Source: Locusta migratoria
Lineage: Eukaryota > Arthropoda > Insecta > Orthoptera > Acrididae
Direction of reading: 5' to 3'
Assembly (NCBI GenBank): GCA_026315105.1
Contig: CM048744.1
Location: forward strand, 841,350,094-841,414,093
Length of the DNA stretch: 64,000 nt
Positions within the stretch are counted from its first letter, which is position 1. Every line of letters begins with the position of its first letter. The position numbers and the translations under genes are program-made. Below are positions 34,569 through 46,339 of the stretch, piece after piece. The notes under the pieces were generated by a model that had not been told where the DNA came from, made no database searches, and saw only the letters and a program-made list of their open reading frames with translations.

Positions 34569-35344
34569 AGGTTTCTGGCACAATAATGGTAAACAGAATT
34601 AAGAAGGTTCAATTGAAAGAGCAAAGAATGAAAAGAGAAGAGTGTCATTCATATGTTAGAGCAGATGAAACTGTAGTAATTACTGAGTGGCAGGACAGTC
34701 AGAGGGTCTTGACTGCATCCACTTGTGCAGGCATTGAGCCAAAATATAAAGTTCAAAGGTGGTGTAAGGAGGGGGGTCACTATCTTGATGTAGATTGTCC
34801 ATCTGTAATCCAGCAGTACAATGCCAATATGGGTGGTGTAGACATTCATTACTAGTAGGTTGAGTGTTACCAAACGTGGTTCAGAACCAGAAAATTGACA
34901 CGCAAGTGCCTGTTGCATTTCATAGACCTTTCAGCGGTCAACTGCTGGTTTCTCTACAGAGAGCACTGTCACAAAAACCGGACTGCCAAAAACAACATTA
35001 TGGATCTATTGAAATTTAGAATGTCTATAGCTGAGGCTCTTTTGTCATGTTCTGAAAGAAAGACGAGATCTGAAGACTTCGAAACGCCATTAGATGATAC
35101 GTTAAGTACCTCCACAAAGACAAAAGTTAACAAACGCCATCCAAAACCAGGTTTGGACAAGCAATATGATGGGTATAATCACTGGCCCACAGTAGATGGT
35201 ATTTTGTCCCCACAAACATGTCAGTATGTGCACTGCAGTTCCAGAACAAAGACTAAGTGCATAAAATGCAATCAGTATTTATGTCTTGCAAAAAGAAAGG
35301 ACTGTTTCAAATTCTTTCACGAAAAGCGAAGCAGTCTGCACTAG
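34569..35344 (+). pseudogene. piggyBac transposase, C-terminal part
   Basis: Reading resumes after the SINE: VSGTIMVNRIKKVQLKEQ, then ETVVITEWQDSQRV, then VIQQYNANMGGVDIHY with the third catalytic aspartate (to a stop at 34855). After that come HCHKNRTAKNNIMDLLKFRM and the C-terminal cysteine-rich RING-like motif YVHCSSRTKTKCIKC, LCLAKRKDCFKFFH. The stop at 35342-35344 is the natural end. Catalytic aspartates are retained but stops elsewhere make it non-functional. Confidence 0.88.
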
Positions 35345-35698
35345 GACTTTGTGTTACAGAAGAAATAAAATTTTTGTGATTATTAAATTTTTTTACACAG
35401 AATGTGATTTGCAATCAATGTACCATTTTTACAATAACTAGAAAACAAAAGTAACATAAGAATAATTTTTTATTCATAACTGTTCCTCAGGTGACTTATC
35501 AAACAAATAGCTGGAAGTTGAAGAATAATTCTGGTGAAATAAAACCTGACGCTCACGATTGTGCTAATTGTTTTCCCGCTACATTTTTATGGAAGACTTT
35601 TTAAATTATTTTTCCCACTGTCTACTATAGACAAGTTATAAAGAATTCAACTTTATTTACCAGTTTTGAAACAAATGTGTTCAGGGTGGAAAGGGATA

Positions 35699-36178
35699 CT
35701 ATACTCCAATAAGAATTTGACAGAGCACAAAAGATTTGAGTAGAAACAAGGCCCCTGGAGTAGATGATGTTCCATCTGAACTGCTATCATTGTTAGGAGA
35801 GCCAGTCATGAAGAAATTGTTCCACCTGGTATACAGGATGTATGAGATAGGGAAAATACCTCAGACTTCAAGAATAATATAGGCCTAGTGATTCCAATAC
35901 CTAAGAAAGCAAGTGCAGACAAATGTGAAAATTATAGAACTATCAATTTAATATGTCATTGTTGCAAAATACTAACACGAGTTATTTCCAGATGAATGGA
36001 AAAACTGGTTAATTTCAACCTTGAGAAAGATCAATTTGGATTTAGGAAAAAAGGAGGGAACACAGGAGGCAATACTCACTTTACCACTTATCTTAGAAGA
36101 TAGATTAAGGAAAGGGAAACCTACATTTTTTACCATTTGTGGATCTGGAGAAAGGTTTTGACATGTTGAGTGGAAACA
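35699..36178 (+). pseudogene. RTE copy 4, right piece
   Basis: After the piggyBac end the RTE reading resumes with FDRAQK, then SRNKAPGVDDVPSELLSLLG, then MKKLFHLVYRMYEIGKIP. Frameshifted KIITRVI-like and FGFRKK-GTQEAILTL-like blocks follow, and FVDLEKGFD near 36130-36165. It is broken by many frame changes and ends at about 36178 before RT motif B. Confidence 0.75.
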
Positions 36179-37714
36179 ATCAAATGAGACACATTTTGTG
36201 ATAATAGATGGAATATATTACTTCGGACAACAATAGTGAGTGATTGTTTCAGTTCTTACAAGTGTCTGTAAGATGAAGTATTCAAGCACCTCTCTATAAA
36301 TCATAGTCTTTATTCCAAGTATCCTGAAGCAAAAGCACATATAAATAATATTGAAGGAACATGGTCTTACACTAACACTGTTATTTTCATTCATGAACCA
36401 ATGTCATGTAAGGTTATAGGACCTTCATTTTGTGTTTTTAGTGGCCTTTAGATTTCTTTAAATATTGGCACAGCACGGGAGTTGAACTCTGATTCAAATT
36501 TTTCTTTGAATTTTAACTCTTCAATATGATACTGCCCCACTGTTTTATTGTTTCCTTAGGGTTTCCAGGTCTCCGCAAACACCGCGATCCTATCAATTAG
36601 TGAATAAGAATATGGTGGTTGACACATCGTGTAAGACCAACAATGTCAATGTGTGTGGGGTTTAAGTCCCAGGCAGCACAGAATTATTCTTTATGTTGCC
36701 TCCAGCTGAACACATGCACACTGCAATACAGCTGAAGAAAGAATAAATATAATTGTAGCTATAATACATTGGCGAAATGTGACAGGTTGAATTCCCTGCC
36801 AGGGTAAAATAATTTGCATTGTCATTCACATTCCAGTATTACGTTTTCGGTGAAAATAATTAATATGTGACATCTTATTGTGCGTAGTTATCAATTCATG
36901 TAGGTGCTGGCTTCTAATCTGCGTCCATTACTGTAACTTTGTGGTGTTTAACAAGTGTGTTGCCCTATGTTAAATATCTTTAGTGGTTCTCTATTAGGGA
37001 CAATATAGGCATGACAGTCCTGACACAGTGCTAAATTATTGTTATTTATTTACAGGTTCAGACATCTGCTCTTATAAGCCGATAAAGGTGGTAGCATCAG
37101 TATTTTATATCTCTTTATGCATAATCAAGTCTCGATCAAACAGGTAAGCTATTTGTGATTAACACTTAATTCAAATTCAGCTTACAAACAAAAACTCATT
37201 ATGTCCTTTAATGAGTGTGAATACTCGTCACAGTCATTAATGAAGATTGATTTACAAACTTTGAAGTATGCCTTGCCTCTAATACAGTGGTTTATCATAT
37301 TTGTTGTATGAGGGTACTGGTTTACGTCTGAGCTGACTGCCACAAGGAGATGTGGTGTCAAGTAATCACTTGTAGTGCCCATTGTGTATAGTACAACGAC
37401 CTTACTGTGGTGTGTTTATAGGACCTACAACACATCTGCATTTTTTCAGTTGCATACATTCAGGTGCAGCTTACACATAGGAATTAACGGGTGGCCCACT
37501 TTTTTTGATGTTAAGTGTGCATTATTCTTTAGTGAAGTTCTTTTACATGGAAAAGTAAAAAAATTAACATCTCACATGAAAAGTTATCAATTCTACAAAT
37601 GGGAAAGTGAGATAAAAATTCTATGTTATGCTATTCAAATGGAAATACATTGATATTTGGTTTGCTATCTGCTGATGACCTTTTGCATAATAATAATTCA
37701 AGTTGACCCAGTAC
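36179..37714. other. Unassigned; ankyrin-gene intron
   Basis: No recognised element or ORF. Scattered low-complexity sequence. It lies downstream (minus strand) of the 37715-37813 exon donor. Confidence 0.4.
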
Positions 37715-37813
37715 CTGTGAATAGCAACGCTTAGATATCATGTGAAGTGGAGTTGCACCATTCACATCCACAGCATTAACATCACCTCCAGCATCAATGA
37801 GAATTTTCAGGTA
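37715..37813 (-). CDS. Ankyrin-repeat protein, 33-codon internal exon
   Basis: Minus strand: TTTTCTCTTTCCAG|TACCTG at the acceptor and TCACAG|GTACTG at the donor. The 99 bp encode exactly one ankyrin repeat of the canonical 33 residues, YLKILIDAGGDVNAVDVNGA then TPLHMISKRCYSQ. Phase 0 at both ends lets it be skipped or duplicated without shifting the frame. It is too short to be seen as an ORF. Its place between two other phase-0 ankyrin exons on the same strand supports a single gene. Role unknown. Confidence 0.85.
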
Positions 37814-37950
37814 CTGGAAAGAGAAAAATAAGTTGTGTCACATTTCAGAAACATCAGCAAGAAAATATCATTTCTTTAAGAGTTACCAAGAAATGAATAA
37901 TGCTGTATTTGTAATATACAGTACTATATCATTTAAGATGAAGTTAAGAA

Positions 37951-37955
<5 letters not shown>
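37814..37955. other. Intron, acceptor side of the 33-codon exon
   Basis: On the minus strand a pyrimidine-rich tract directly precedes the acceptor. Confidence 0.5.

Positions 37956-38021
<66 letters not shown>
37956..38021. repeat. (CT)n microsatellite
   Basis: About 33 CT units with one C interruption at the end. Confidence 0.95.
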
Positions 38022-38025
<4 letters not shown>

Positions 38026-38801
38026 TAACAGTTGTTGACAGTATATGACATAAGGAAAGGAGTACTTTTATATTTGCATTTTCCAGTTACACTGAAATGA
38101 TGAGACCATCATTATGTTTATCATACTTTACACAACAGTAGTGGTATTAATATGTTTGTAAATGGCGCATGCGAATTTGCTATTCTTCAGGAGCCCATAT
38201 CTCGGGTTCTATTGATCACAGAGTTAAGGGGTAAAGTGATCTGGATAGCCCTTGGCATAGTGATAATTTGTACACATATCAGAAGAATGGTAATAAAATA
38301 GCAATCATACAGTATGGCATCAAAATTTTCAAAGTCACGCACTTCACGGAGCCTGTGCAAATTGAGCAAATTGGATGTTTTTTGTGCATTATGTGTGATC
38401 TATGGTGGGCTTTAAATAGCATACAAAAGAATCATTCATTCATGGACAGTTCGTAAGAAAATAATGAAAAACCTTGATTTTTGGGCTGGTTGAAAGCTAT
38501 CATAGTTTTTCATTTTAGCCATTATCTTTACAGTGAGTTGCAAATATCTAAATAACTAACAACAGAAAATTATTAAGTCAACTCTGCAGACATTGATCTA
38601 GAAATGATATTTTTCTGTTTTCAAAAATCTTTGCCCGTTATCAAGATACAGTAAAAAACTGTAATATTTCAATAGCAAAAGTGTGCATTGTGTTGAAATA
38701 TTGCATCCAGGCCACTGTGAAACTTTCCATGTGATTGGAAAAAATGTACTCAGTGAAAATATTTGATTTTTGTACATGTTATAGATTGAAATCATTTCTC
38801 A
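38022..38801. other. Unassigned intron sequence
   Basis: AT-rich; nothing recognised. Confidence 0.4.
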
Positions 38802-39021
38802 ATGAAAGGGTATGATGATGATTTCATGTGGCATTTTTAGCCATTAGATCTTAGTCTTTAGGTGAGGCCACTTGGGCAACTTGTGCATCAATAATGATGG
38901 GGACAACACAACACCCAGCTACTGAGTGGAGAAAATCTCTGACTCGAATCGAACCCGGGCCTCCTGCATGCCGTCTACTACACTGTCCACTGGACTATGG
39001 AGGCGGGCCGATGAAGGGGTA
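38802..39021 (-). mobile_element. tRNA-derived SINE
   Basis: Minus strand head CCCGCCTCCATAGTCCAGTG with A box TAGTCCAGTGGAC (38985-38997) and B box GGTTCGATTCG (38944-38954). The body contains CTGGGTGTTGTGTTGTCC and a CATCATCA-rich tail. Flanks ATGAAAGGGTA (38802-38812) and ATGAAGGGGTA (39011-39021) are an 11-bp target duplication with one difference. Confidence 0.85.
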
Positions 39022-41272
39022 ATTTTTATTTTCGTTGTTCATCACAGTTAATATGCAGTATCCAGTTTAGTGAAGTATTGTAACACATTTTAAAGAGTCC
39101 GTACAGGTAAAAACACATTGCCAACTTATTGTATGGCTGATTTTAGGTTATACATAGCTGTGTATGAAATGTAGGTAACATATCAAAATTTTATTTAAAT
39201 TTGAGATGAGAATGATATCTTATGTGGTTCTTGAGATATTAGTCAGTGCACAATAGCAATAGGCTCTAAAACACCTCATGCAAATCTGCAACTTCTGAGA
39301 TATCGTATCTCGGAGAATAAATGATTCAAATGTTGTGTGTACGTTGTTTAGATGTTTTCCTAGAAAATCCATTTCCCGTTTCCAAAAATATGTATTCTTT
39401 ATCACTACACAACAGAAAAATCATAACTTTTGGTATCAAAAGAATAGGGGACTGTGCAGATTGGTGAATCTACACTTCTATTAATGTTAAATCATTGAAA
39501 TTTTTACAATAATCTTAATATGATAATCCCAGGAAGCCTTGAAAGTATTTTCCATCATACTCTCCAGCAACGAGATCTATAGAATCAAAATTACTGTACA
39601 TATGCATGACAAATTATCACGTAATATCTGGTCTGATGTGTAATTATGGTTTTAACTAATGTAGCAAACATACAGCAAGAGTTCTTGGTTTAGAGGTCAT
39701 GAGTCTGTGTTTTTTGTTACCATTTACTCACCAATAACATTTATAAAAGTCACAAATCATTGTAAATTTTTCTCTGAGAGGGAAAATTTTTAAATTTAGT
39801 TGTGTTAATCACAGATTGGCATACAGTGTGTCTGTGATAAAGATTTTACACTACTCTGGTATATCCCTCACACATTGCCATAAGTCCTCTCTGTGATGAA
39901 ACATTGTGCAGCTAAGATGTTACACCCTTCACATATTGACATTAATCAAGGCCACATTGAAAAAAATAAAAAGAAAAAAAGTAGTTTGGATTGTAGGTAT
40001 ATAACCTATCACCAGCAGAACACAATGATCTTGTACAAAAGCTGCAGCAAATCAATAACAGTAAATGCAGCAAAAGACCAGTGAAAAAATACCAAGCAGA
40101 ATAGCAGCTGCACACAACCAACCAAAACAACATTTTGTATCTCCATAACACCACTATATTGAAGTATGCAAAAACGGTGATCCAGTGTAGCTTCAGTTTC
40201 CACTGTTTGCCAATTATATCTGAAACTTTGTAAATGAGAGCAATGATAAAGAACTGATGCCTATGAAATATGCCAAGCACTCATTAAATTTCATGGTTTG
40301 CTTGGGCATGCTAGAAAACGAAGCTATGCTGACAATGTTAAAAAATACGTCAGCAAACCATACCACATCCAAGTACAATGAAAAAGTGCAGAAATGTGGA
40401 TCACAATCTTCCACGAGCTCACTGGATATGAAAAATGAATCCCTATCAATAAAGTGTTGTTCTCCTGTAACCAAAAAAATACACCGCCAATGTACAGCTT
40501 GTGAATAGCTAACTGCAGGTGAGATCCAGGATCAGATTCTAATTGCACTATACCCAATCAGTGGAAAACAACAATTCAAACATTTTCTGAAGCCGAAGCA
40601 CCAGTGCATCAAATGTGTAAGTTGCAGAGCTAACAGATGCATGGTCAAAGAAAATTAAGAAATTGAATATCAACATTTTTCGAACAGAATTGCAACAGGA
40701 CTGAGAAAATAGAATGGAACAGCAAAACATTTTGGGATTCAATTTCATGTCAACCAAAACTATTGAAAATGCTTCAAACCAATTGCTGCAGTTATGCACA
40801 ATAGAGAATCAGCTGAATCTGGTAAGTCCATAAGTCTACCAAAGAAGACCAGGGGTCTGGACAATTTTGTAGTTATTAGAAATTGCTGCTTAGCAATAAT
40901 ATACTAGTGTGATGCACTGTAAACAATCCTTTGATGTTATATCAACATGTATGTGTTTCAGGACAATGAACATTAAAAATTCCCCATGATAACTGTTGTA
41001 TCAGTGTGAACAACTTGAATTATCATGAAATACCATCATCATATACAACGAAATTATCAGCAGAACTCGAAAACATTCACATGTTTTTTACGGAATAATT
41101 TTTATATTAGTAGACTATATAGTAGTTTATTTCTAAAAGCGGCTTCACATTCAGATGAATGCTATACCTGCATAACTATTTGAAAGGATGCTATTAATTG
41201 TATTTGACATTTGTACAAATTTTATGAACCATTAATTTCATGTTATATAAGCAGTACATTCTATTGTAATAT

Positions 41273-41273
<1 letters not shown>
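39022..41273. other. Unassigned intron sequence
   Basis: AT-rich. A somewhat codon-like open stretch at 40257-40508 (MPMKYAKHSLNF...) has no recognisable domain and I do not call it a gene. Confidence 0.4.
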
Positions 41274-41318
<45 letters not shown>

Positions 41319-41703
41319 AAAGTGAGTAGGAGAGAGACAGTGCAAGAGAAAGAGGAGCCAGTTATGATGCAATAGAGAAGTAGCAATTCAGGATGAAACA
41401 TGCCGATAGTAGCTTCAGCTTGTTTTGCTTATGGCTACTAACCCAACTTAGGGCACGTGAACAACCAAAATAAGAATACTCTACTAATGGCTCACCTATT
41501 CAAGGGGGCAGTTGTTCACATTGCTTCTCTGCCAATTGATTTATTAGCCAATGAGTTTCAGTGAAAAAGAAACACGCAACACCACAAATGCTTTTCACAA
41601 CGTTCACATTTATTACAGTTCGGAGATCTTCGCTACACAGTTTTGGATGATAAAATTGTCTATAAGTTTGGTCATGTGAGTTGTTGAACTGTTGATACAA
41701 AAG

Positions 41704-41756
<53 letters not shown>
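41274..41756. repeat. Poly-T (41 nt) and poly-A (53 nt) facing each other
   Basis: T-run at 41274-41314 and A-run at 41704-41756 enclose 389 bp. Outside and next to both runs are pieces of the unclassified repeat at 41757-42990 (GAGTAGGAGAGAGACAGTGC, GCTGAAAAATGCTCC). The arrangement resembles two retroposed copies in opposite orientation. Confidence 0.7.
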
Positions 41757-41759
<3 letters not shown>

Positions 41760-42991
41760 AGAACCTTTTATGTGCTCCTGTTGGAGCATTTTTCAGCTGC
41801 ATTATTTCTTGCATGAAATAAATGATTCCATGCATAAATCAAGTTCCGGGCAGCACTCTGCCACCTAAAATCAACCTTACCTTCGCCTGCTAACAGACCA
41901 CGAGTTCCGGCCAAAAAACCCACAGCTCTACGAATCATGTGACCAGCCAAAAAAAAACATTCAAAATATCGAGCCCACAGATCATAAATTGCAGGCAATT
42001 ACTGCAAATTTTTTTGGTTAAATTTTAAAACACAAATCAAATTATTGGTCCATTTCTTAAATATTTATCTTAAATGCAAACATAATAACCTAAATGTCTT
42101 CATTAATTATTAAAGACAAATCAAAATATCAACACATTTAACATATTTAAGACTAACATTTTTACAAATTCTTCATTATTTTGTTGCATAAATTACGTTT
42201 GCTTCTCAATGACTCCCTATTATAAATACTCTATTTTAGCAAAACAAATCTTACTATTTTGCAACTTGCTGATATTCTAGGCCTACTTGTCATCTTATAA
42301 GGAGAAAGGGATGTGCATGAAGACAATAATAGTGGGAGGCAAAATGAGCTATTGGAAATCAGAAACAGTGGCAGTTAGAAACCAAGATGGAGCCAGATTG
42401 TAGCAATTGGAGAAACAGAGTAAGAAAACAGTGGGGAAATGGATACCACACACAAACAATGAGGGTGTAGTTCTCCAATATCAGCGAATTTTACCAAGAA
42501 ACAATTTTCCAGTTTGACCCATCCCCAGTACCCAAATGTTAAAGTTTCCCAGTCTATAGGTCAAACCCCAAGAAAACTATCCCCATGGAGACAATCACGA
42601 CTGCCAAGTATGAAAACCGACTGTATGTGAGACAGAAAGGAACGGTGATACGAGGACAGGAAATGTATGGGGCAATCTCAGTGAGGGAAAGGGATGAAGA
42701 CATTGAAAGTTGACACTGACAGGAAGTGGAAATGGGAAAGAAAGAAGACAAATGCACAAAGAAACATATAGGCACTGACAGTGAGACGGAATTCATGATT
42801 AAGAGGGCATAACTGGGCAAAAATATTTACAATGTTCTGCACTAAAAGAGCACAAATATGTTCACAGGACAAAATTTTGGATGAGGAAGGCACAATGAGG
42901 ATTGAGGGAGTTGTACCACACTTTTCTCTCAGAGAACATATTCGCCTTTTATGTGCTCAACAGGAGCATGTTTCAGCTGTTTGGCGCATAA
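41757..42991. repeat. Unclassified interspersed repeat
   Basis: Parts recur at 46795-46990 in reverse. A shared block runs from about 42838 to 42980 (AGCACAAATATGTTCACAGG-like, GAACATATTCGCCTTTTATG, GGAGCATGTTTCAGCTG). The other copy reads CAGCTGAAAAATGCC at the start. No coding capacity recognised; class unknown. 41990-42300 looks like plain intron. Confidence 0.45.
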
Positions 42992-43056
42992 TCTATATCT
43001 TACATCTGATAAAATAGGCTGTGTGTGGTGGTGGTGGTGGTGGTGGTGGTGGTGGT

Positions 43057-43109
<53 letters not shown>

Positions 43110-44579
43110 CACATCTCCTCCTAAAGTACTGGACCAATTTCAACTGAACTTGGTACACATGATCCTTACTATCAGGCAACAATCACTGTTGGGGTAAGAA
43201 CCACCTATGACACATACGTAAGGAGATATAATGTCATAAACAATGACAGTCATGAAAAACAGCCGCATCATGCAATAATATTCTACATCTGCTTCTAAAC
43301 TAATAGACCGATTTCAACCAAACGTGGTAAAATGTTCATTAAGGTCAGGAATCATTTGCTGTGGCTGAAAAAAACACATACAATACATAGTTCATACAAT
43401 ATCACTTCATAAACAATTATATCTGTCCCATCTTGTGGCGTGTGATAGTGCGAGTTTATTCATCAACTATTTGAGAATGAGAGCATTTAGTGGCTTGCAA
43501 TAAATTGTAAACATAATTTCAAATCTTTACAAAACTTTTTCTCGCTGACAACCCCAAAAAAATGATGAAAGGAAAAAAGTTTATCTCCTTACTACTTTTA
43601 TGGCATTTGGCAAGATGTTAGAAGTTATTAGTTCTACACTGTAAATAGTATTCATGAGACAATTCACAGACAGTACACATACATACCACTGAATGTTCAT
43701 TCGATACTATATCACAGTTTGACATACAGTTCAAGAGATATGAAGTCATAAACAATATGGTTCATGAAAACCCGCATCATAACATATTCAATTTATTACG
43801 TCTTTACTACTAACACCATTCATGACAAATTTTGCAGACATTAGTCACATATGCCACGGAATGTACCTTCAAATTTACGTGATAGTACAACACATATTTC
43901 AGGATATATGGCCTGATAAATAATGAAATTTCCAAATAATTGCTACATCATGTGGTATTTTTTAACATTTCCTCCTAAAATAATGGACCCATATCAACTA
44001 AACTTGTTACATATAAAACAATCTCTGTGCAGTTGAAGACTACCTACACAAATAGTTCAGTAGATATGGCATCATAAACAATGAGTCACAAAACTTTCCC
44101 ATCATGTGATGTGCGATTTACAAGACTTCATTCATCCACTATTTATTCATCACAGACAGTTTCCTAATATCTGGAAAATTATATTATTGTAGGTCACATA
44201 GTCGAGGTCATATAATGTCATAAGTACTGAACTGCATGGAAACTAAACTTAAATGGATAGATAGTAAGGAAGAAGCTGATGGACAAAAAGGGAAGAATGA
44301 CATGTACTAATTGTTGTTTATACAGTAGTCAAGTTTTGGACGAAATTAATGTTACATGTCATCTGTATTCAATACTATTTTTCCTTCTTTAACCACTGCA
44401 TTGATTATTATTATTATTATTATTATTTTTTTTTTTTTACATTATGCATATTTCTTTGTCTTATTGTTTGATAATTTCTAAGCTATTTCATGGAATTTTT
44501 TACTAATTTTTATTTTCATTTCTGATATAGGACTAGAAAAATGTGTATATACCCAGGCAATACTGGGTTTAGCAGCTAG
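42992..44579 (+). mobile_element. Non-autonomous Helitron
   Basis: The 3' end is classic: hairpin ACCCAG-GCAATA-CTGGGT at 44551-44568, seven bases, then CTAG at 44576-44579 followed by a host T. The 5' end is proposed at TC (42992) after an A, reading TCTATATCTTACATC; this end is less certain. The interior has no ORF but diverged repeats of about 150-250 bp. These share TGGACCAATTTCAACTGAAC-like and GTCATAAACAATGA-like blocks, as in many arthropod Helitrons. Confidence 0.7.
43024..43105. repeat. (GTG)n/(TG)n microsatellite
   Basis: About 11 GGT units followed by about 22 TG units near the 5' end of the Helitron. Confidence 0.95.
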
Positions 44580-44628
44580 TAGAAAATAATGCAGTATCAA
44601 GTCCAGGTTGTATTTGAACACTAAAGTA

Positions 44629-44652
44629 GCTTTCAGCCATAGCCTTCATCAG
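44629..44652 (-). ncRNA. Hammerhead-like motif
   Basis: Minus strand: CTGATGA-A, stem GGC-TATG-GCT (one G-U pair), GAAAGC. Both boxes match the consensus. Confidence 0.55.
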
Positions 44653-44797
44653 TACAGAACACACCCTCATTTGTACAATCACGGGCAAGACTCACTAACA
44701 CACAACCATCACCTATATTCCGAGCATACAACTGGGGATGACAATTGTGGGTTAGTGAGTTGTCCCTGTGATTCTATGAATGAGGGTGTGTTCTGTA

Positions 44798-44821
44798 CTG
44801 ATGAAGGTTGTGGCTGGAAGC
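44798..44821 (+). ncRNA. Hammerhead-like motif
   Basis: CTGATGA-A, stem GGT-TGTG-GCT (wobble pairs), GGAAGC; box II has G for the first base position. Partner of 44629-44652. Confidence 0.45.
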
Positions 44822-44935
44822 CACAGGTTGTATGTAGGTGTGACTGCCTTTTTGTATGTGCCTATCTGCGGCTTGATGATCATCTATGCAGTGAGTTGCA
44901 AGCTCACACTCCAGCACAACGAGCATCTTGACAGT

Positions 44936-45410
44936 AAGTGAGGAGGGAAATAGGGGAGAGGAAGGGGAAGGATGCCAGGTAAGGATTGTTTGTTGCATTG
45001 GAGTGACCAGAGATGGTAGTCATATGTGCTTGATTTGTGTTTGAGTTATTGTAGATGTTTTTAAGTTGTGTGAATGTGATTGTCTATTAGTGACATATTC
45101 AAAAACTGTTATATATGTAAAATTCTGTCTATAAACAAATGTTTACAACTGTCTATACAATTGTGCCACTTATGAAAATGATTATCAAAATCTTATTTCA
45201 TGTCATAATAGTTCTATACAAAATGTTTATTTTACCATGGTAATGAGTTTTTTTGTTTATAATCAATTAATGATGGAAATTCCCCTCAGAGACGACAAAT
45301 CATTCCTCAAAAGAGATAGATTGGCCGGCCAGCACCCACCCCCATGCCGCACTGCCAACAGTGACACAAATGGAGGAAAAAAAAAAAGGGACGAAAAGGA
45401 CAAGCAAGTG
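44936..45410. other. Unassigned
   Basis: AT-rich, no recognised element. Confidence 0.35.
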
Positions 45411-45917
45411 TCTATACATGTACATACATACTCTGCAACCTACTCTAAGGTGCATGACAGCGGGTACCTAGTACCACTTCTAGTTATTGGCTTTACTGTC
45501 CTACATCTATGGCAACATCTACATACATACTCCACAATCCAATGTGAGGTGCGTGGCAGAGGGTACAGCATTCCGCTACTATTTCTGTCCTATTCTGATC
45601 AAGTCTCAAATAGAACAAGGGAAAGACAAATGCCTGTATGTCGTTCTATGGGTCCTTAACTTAGTGTTCTTTACATTAGATTAATCTAATTTGATTTAAT
45701 CTGATCTAATCCTTACACAAAATTTAAGAAGGCAGAAGTAGAATCATTCTGCAGTCAGATTCAAATTTCAGCCATCTGAATTTCCTCAACAATCTTTTAC
45801 AAAAAGAATAACACTTTCCCTCCAGTGATTCACATTTGAGTTTCCTAAGCATCTTTGTAACACTCACAAATTGATCGAACCTACCAGAAACAAACCTACT
45901 AGCTCACCTCTGAAATG
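45411..45917 (-). mobile_element. LINE 3' UTR fragment
   Basis: Matches the 3' UTR of the LINE at 7891-8100 (CTGAATTTCCTCAACAAT-like, then TTCCCTCCAGTGATTC, CTAGCTCACCTCTGAA) and the copy at 60396-60800. A doubled start (CATACATACTC twice at 45423 and 45521) and an AATCTAATTTGATT stretch suggest two overlapping tails. Confidence 0.6.
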
Positions 45918-46060
45918 CTTCTACACTATGTGATCAAAAGTGTCCAGACACCTCCATGATAATAACTCACTAGTTCTTGGCACCCTCCATCAGTAATGCG
46001 GGAATTCAATATGGATCAATATATGTGTATCCACCATGTTTCTGAGAAGTAGAAAAAATT
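45918..46060. mobile_element. Possible Tc1/mariner-type end
   Basis: CACTATGTGATCAAAAGTGT followed by CCAGACACC resembles inverted-repeat ends of widespread arthropod Tc1/mariner elements. Only one end is seen. Confidence 0.3.
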
Positions 46061-46228
46061 TTTCTTCAGGTGCGTTCTACAACTACTTTCTACAATTACT
46101 AGAAAGGCAGATGAACTTCTGTCATTCTGATGCCACAACAAATCCACACAAACAAATGAGGAAGAATGATAAATCACTGATTGGAATGCGGTGAACCTCA
46201 GTTAATTTATTAATTAGTAATTTTATAC
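46061..46228. other. Intron, donor side of the 37-codon exon
   Basis: No feature beyond the GTATAA donor at 46223-46228 (minus strand). Confidence 0.5.
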
Positions 46229-46339
46229 CTTCCAATTTCCTTCTTTGGCTGCATAATGTAGAGGTGTTCTGCCATTGTGATCTGCAACATTCACCCTGGC
46301 TCCACCATGTACCAGTCCTTCTGCTAGTTTTGAAATTTC
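46229..46339 (-). CDS. Ankyrin-repeat protein, 37-codon internal exon
   Basis: Minus strand: GTTTATTTCAG|GAAATT at the acceptor and TGGAAG|GTATAA at the donor, enclosing 111 bp in phase 0. It encodes KLAEGLVHGGARVNVADHNG then RTPLHYAAKEGNWK. The TPLHYAA tetrad and the D-NG turn are the ankyrin consensus. It is the most 5' exon found in the window. The exon at 37715-37813 continues naturally with the next repeat (the helix pair of one repeat is split between exons). No stop. Gene identity unknown. Confidence 0.87.

Larger units (their letters stand above)
29840..35696 (+). mobile_element. piggyBac-like DNA transposon with nested insertions
   Basis: Terminal inverted repeats TCCCTTTCCACCC (29840-29852) and GGGTGGAAAGGGA (35684-35696) are perfect over 13 bp. 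The target is an RTE copy whose coding sequence continues on both sides, so the boundaries can be read directly. The flank shows only TA (29838-29839 and 35697-35698), not the TTAA usual for piggyBac. The interior has a piggyBac-type transposase, a SINE with target repeat, a PLE tail fragment and an inverted duplication. Size without insertions would be roughly 5 kb. Confidence 0.85.
44583..44935. mobile_element. Palindromic PLE tail
   Basis: Arms 44629-44707 and 44747-44822 are reverse-complementary with mismatches (CAGAACACACCCTCATT and AATGAGGGTGTGTTCTG). Each carries a hammerhead-like motif. The right side continues as GTGCCTATCTGCGGCTTG and GCAGTGAGTTGCAAG, the distal tail of PLE termini. 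No coding part. Confidence 0.75.

Noticed and set aside
40257..40508. Open frame of 83 codons in the intron
   Set aside because: No recognisable domain, no splice signals fitting it, AT-rich composition; an open stretch of this length is expected by chance.
42929..43182. Histidine/threonine-rich ORFs on the minus strand
   Set aside because: They are read-through of the GTG/TG microsatellite.
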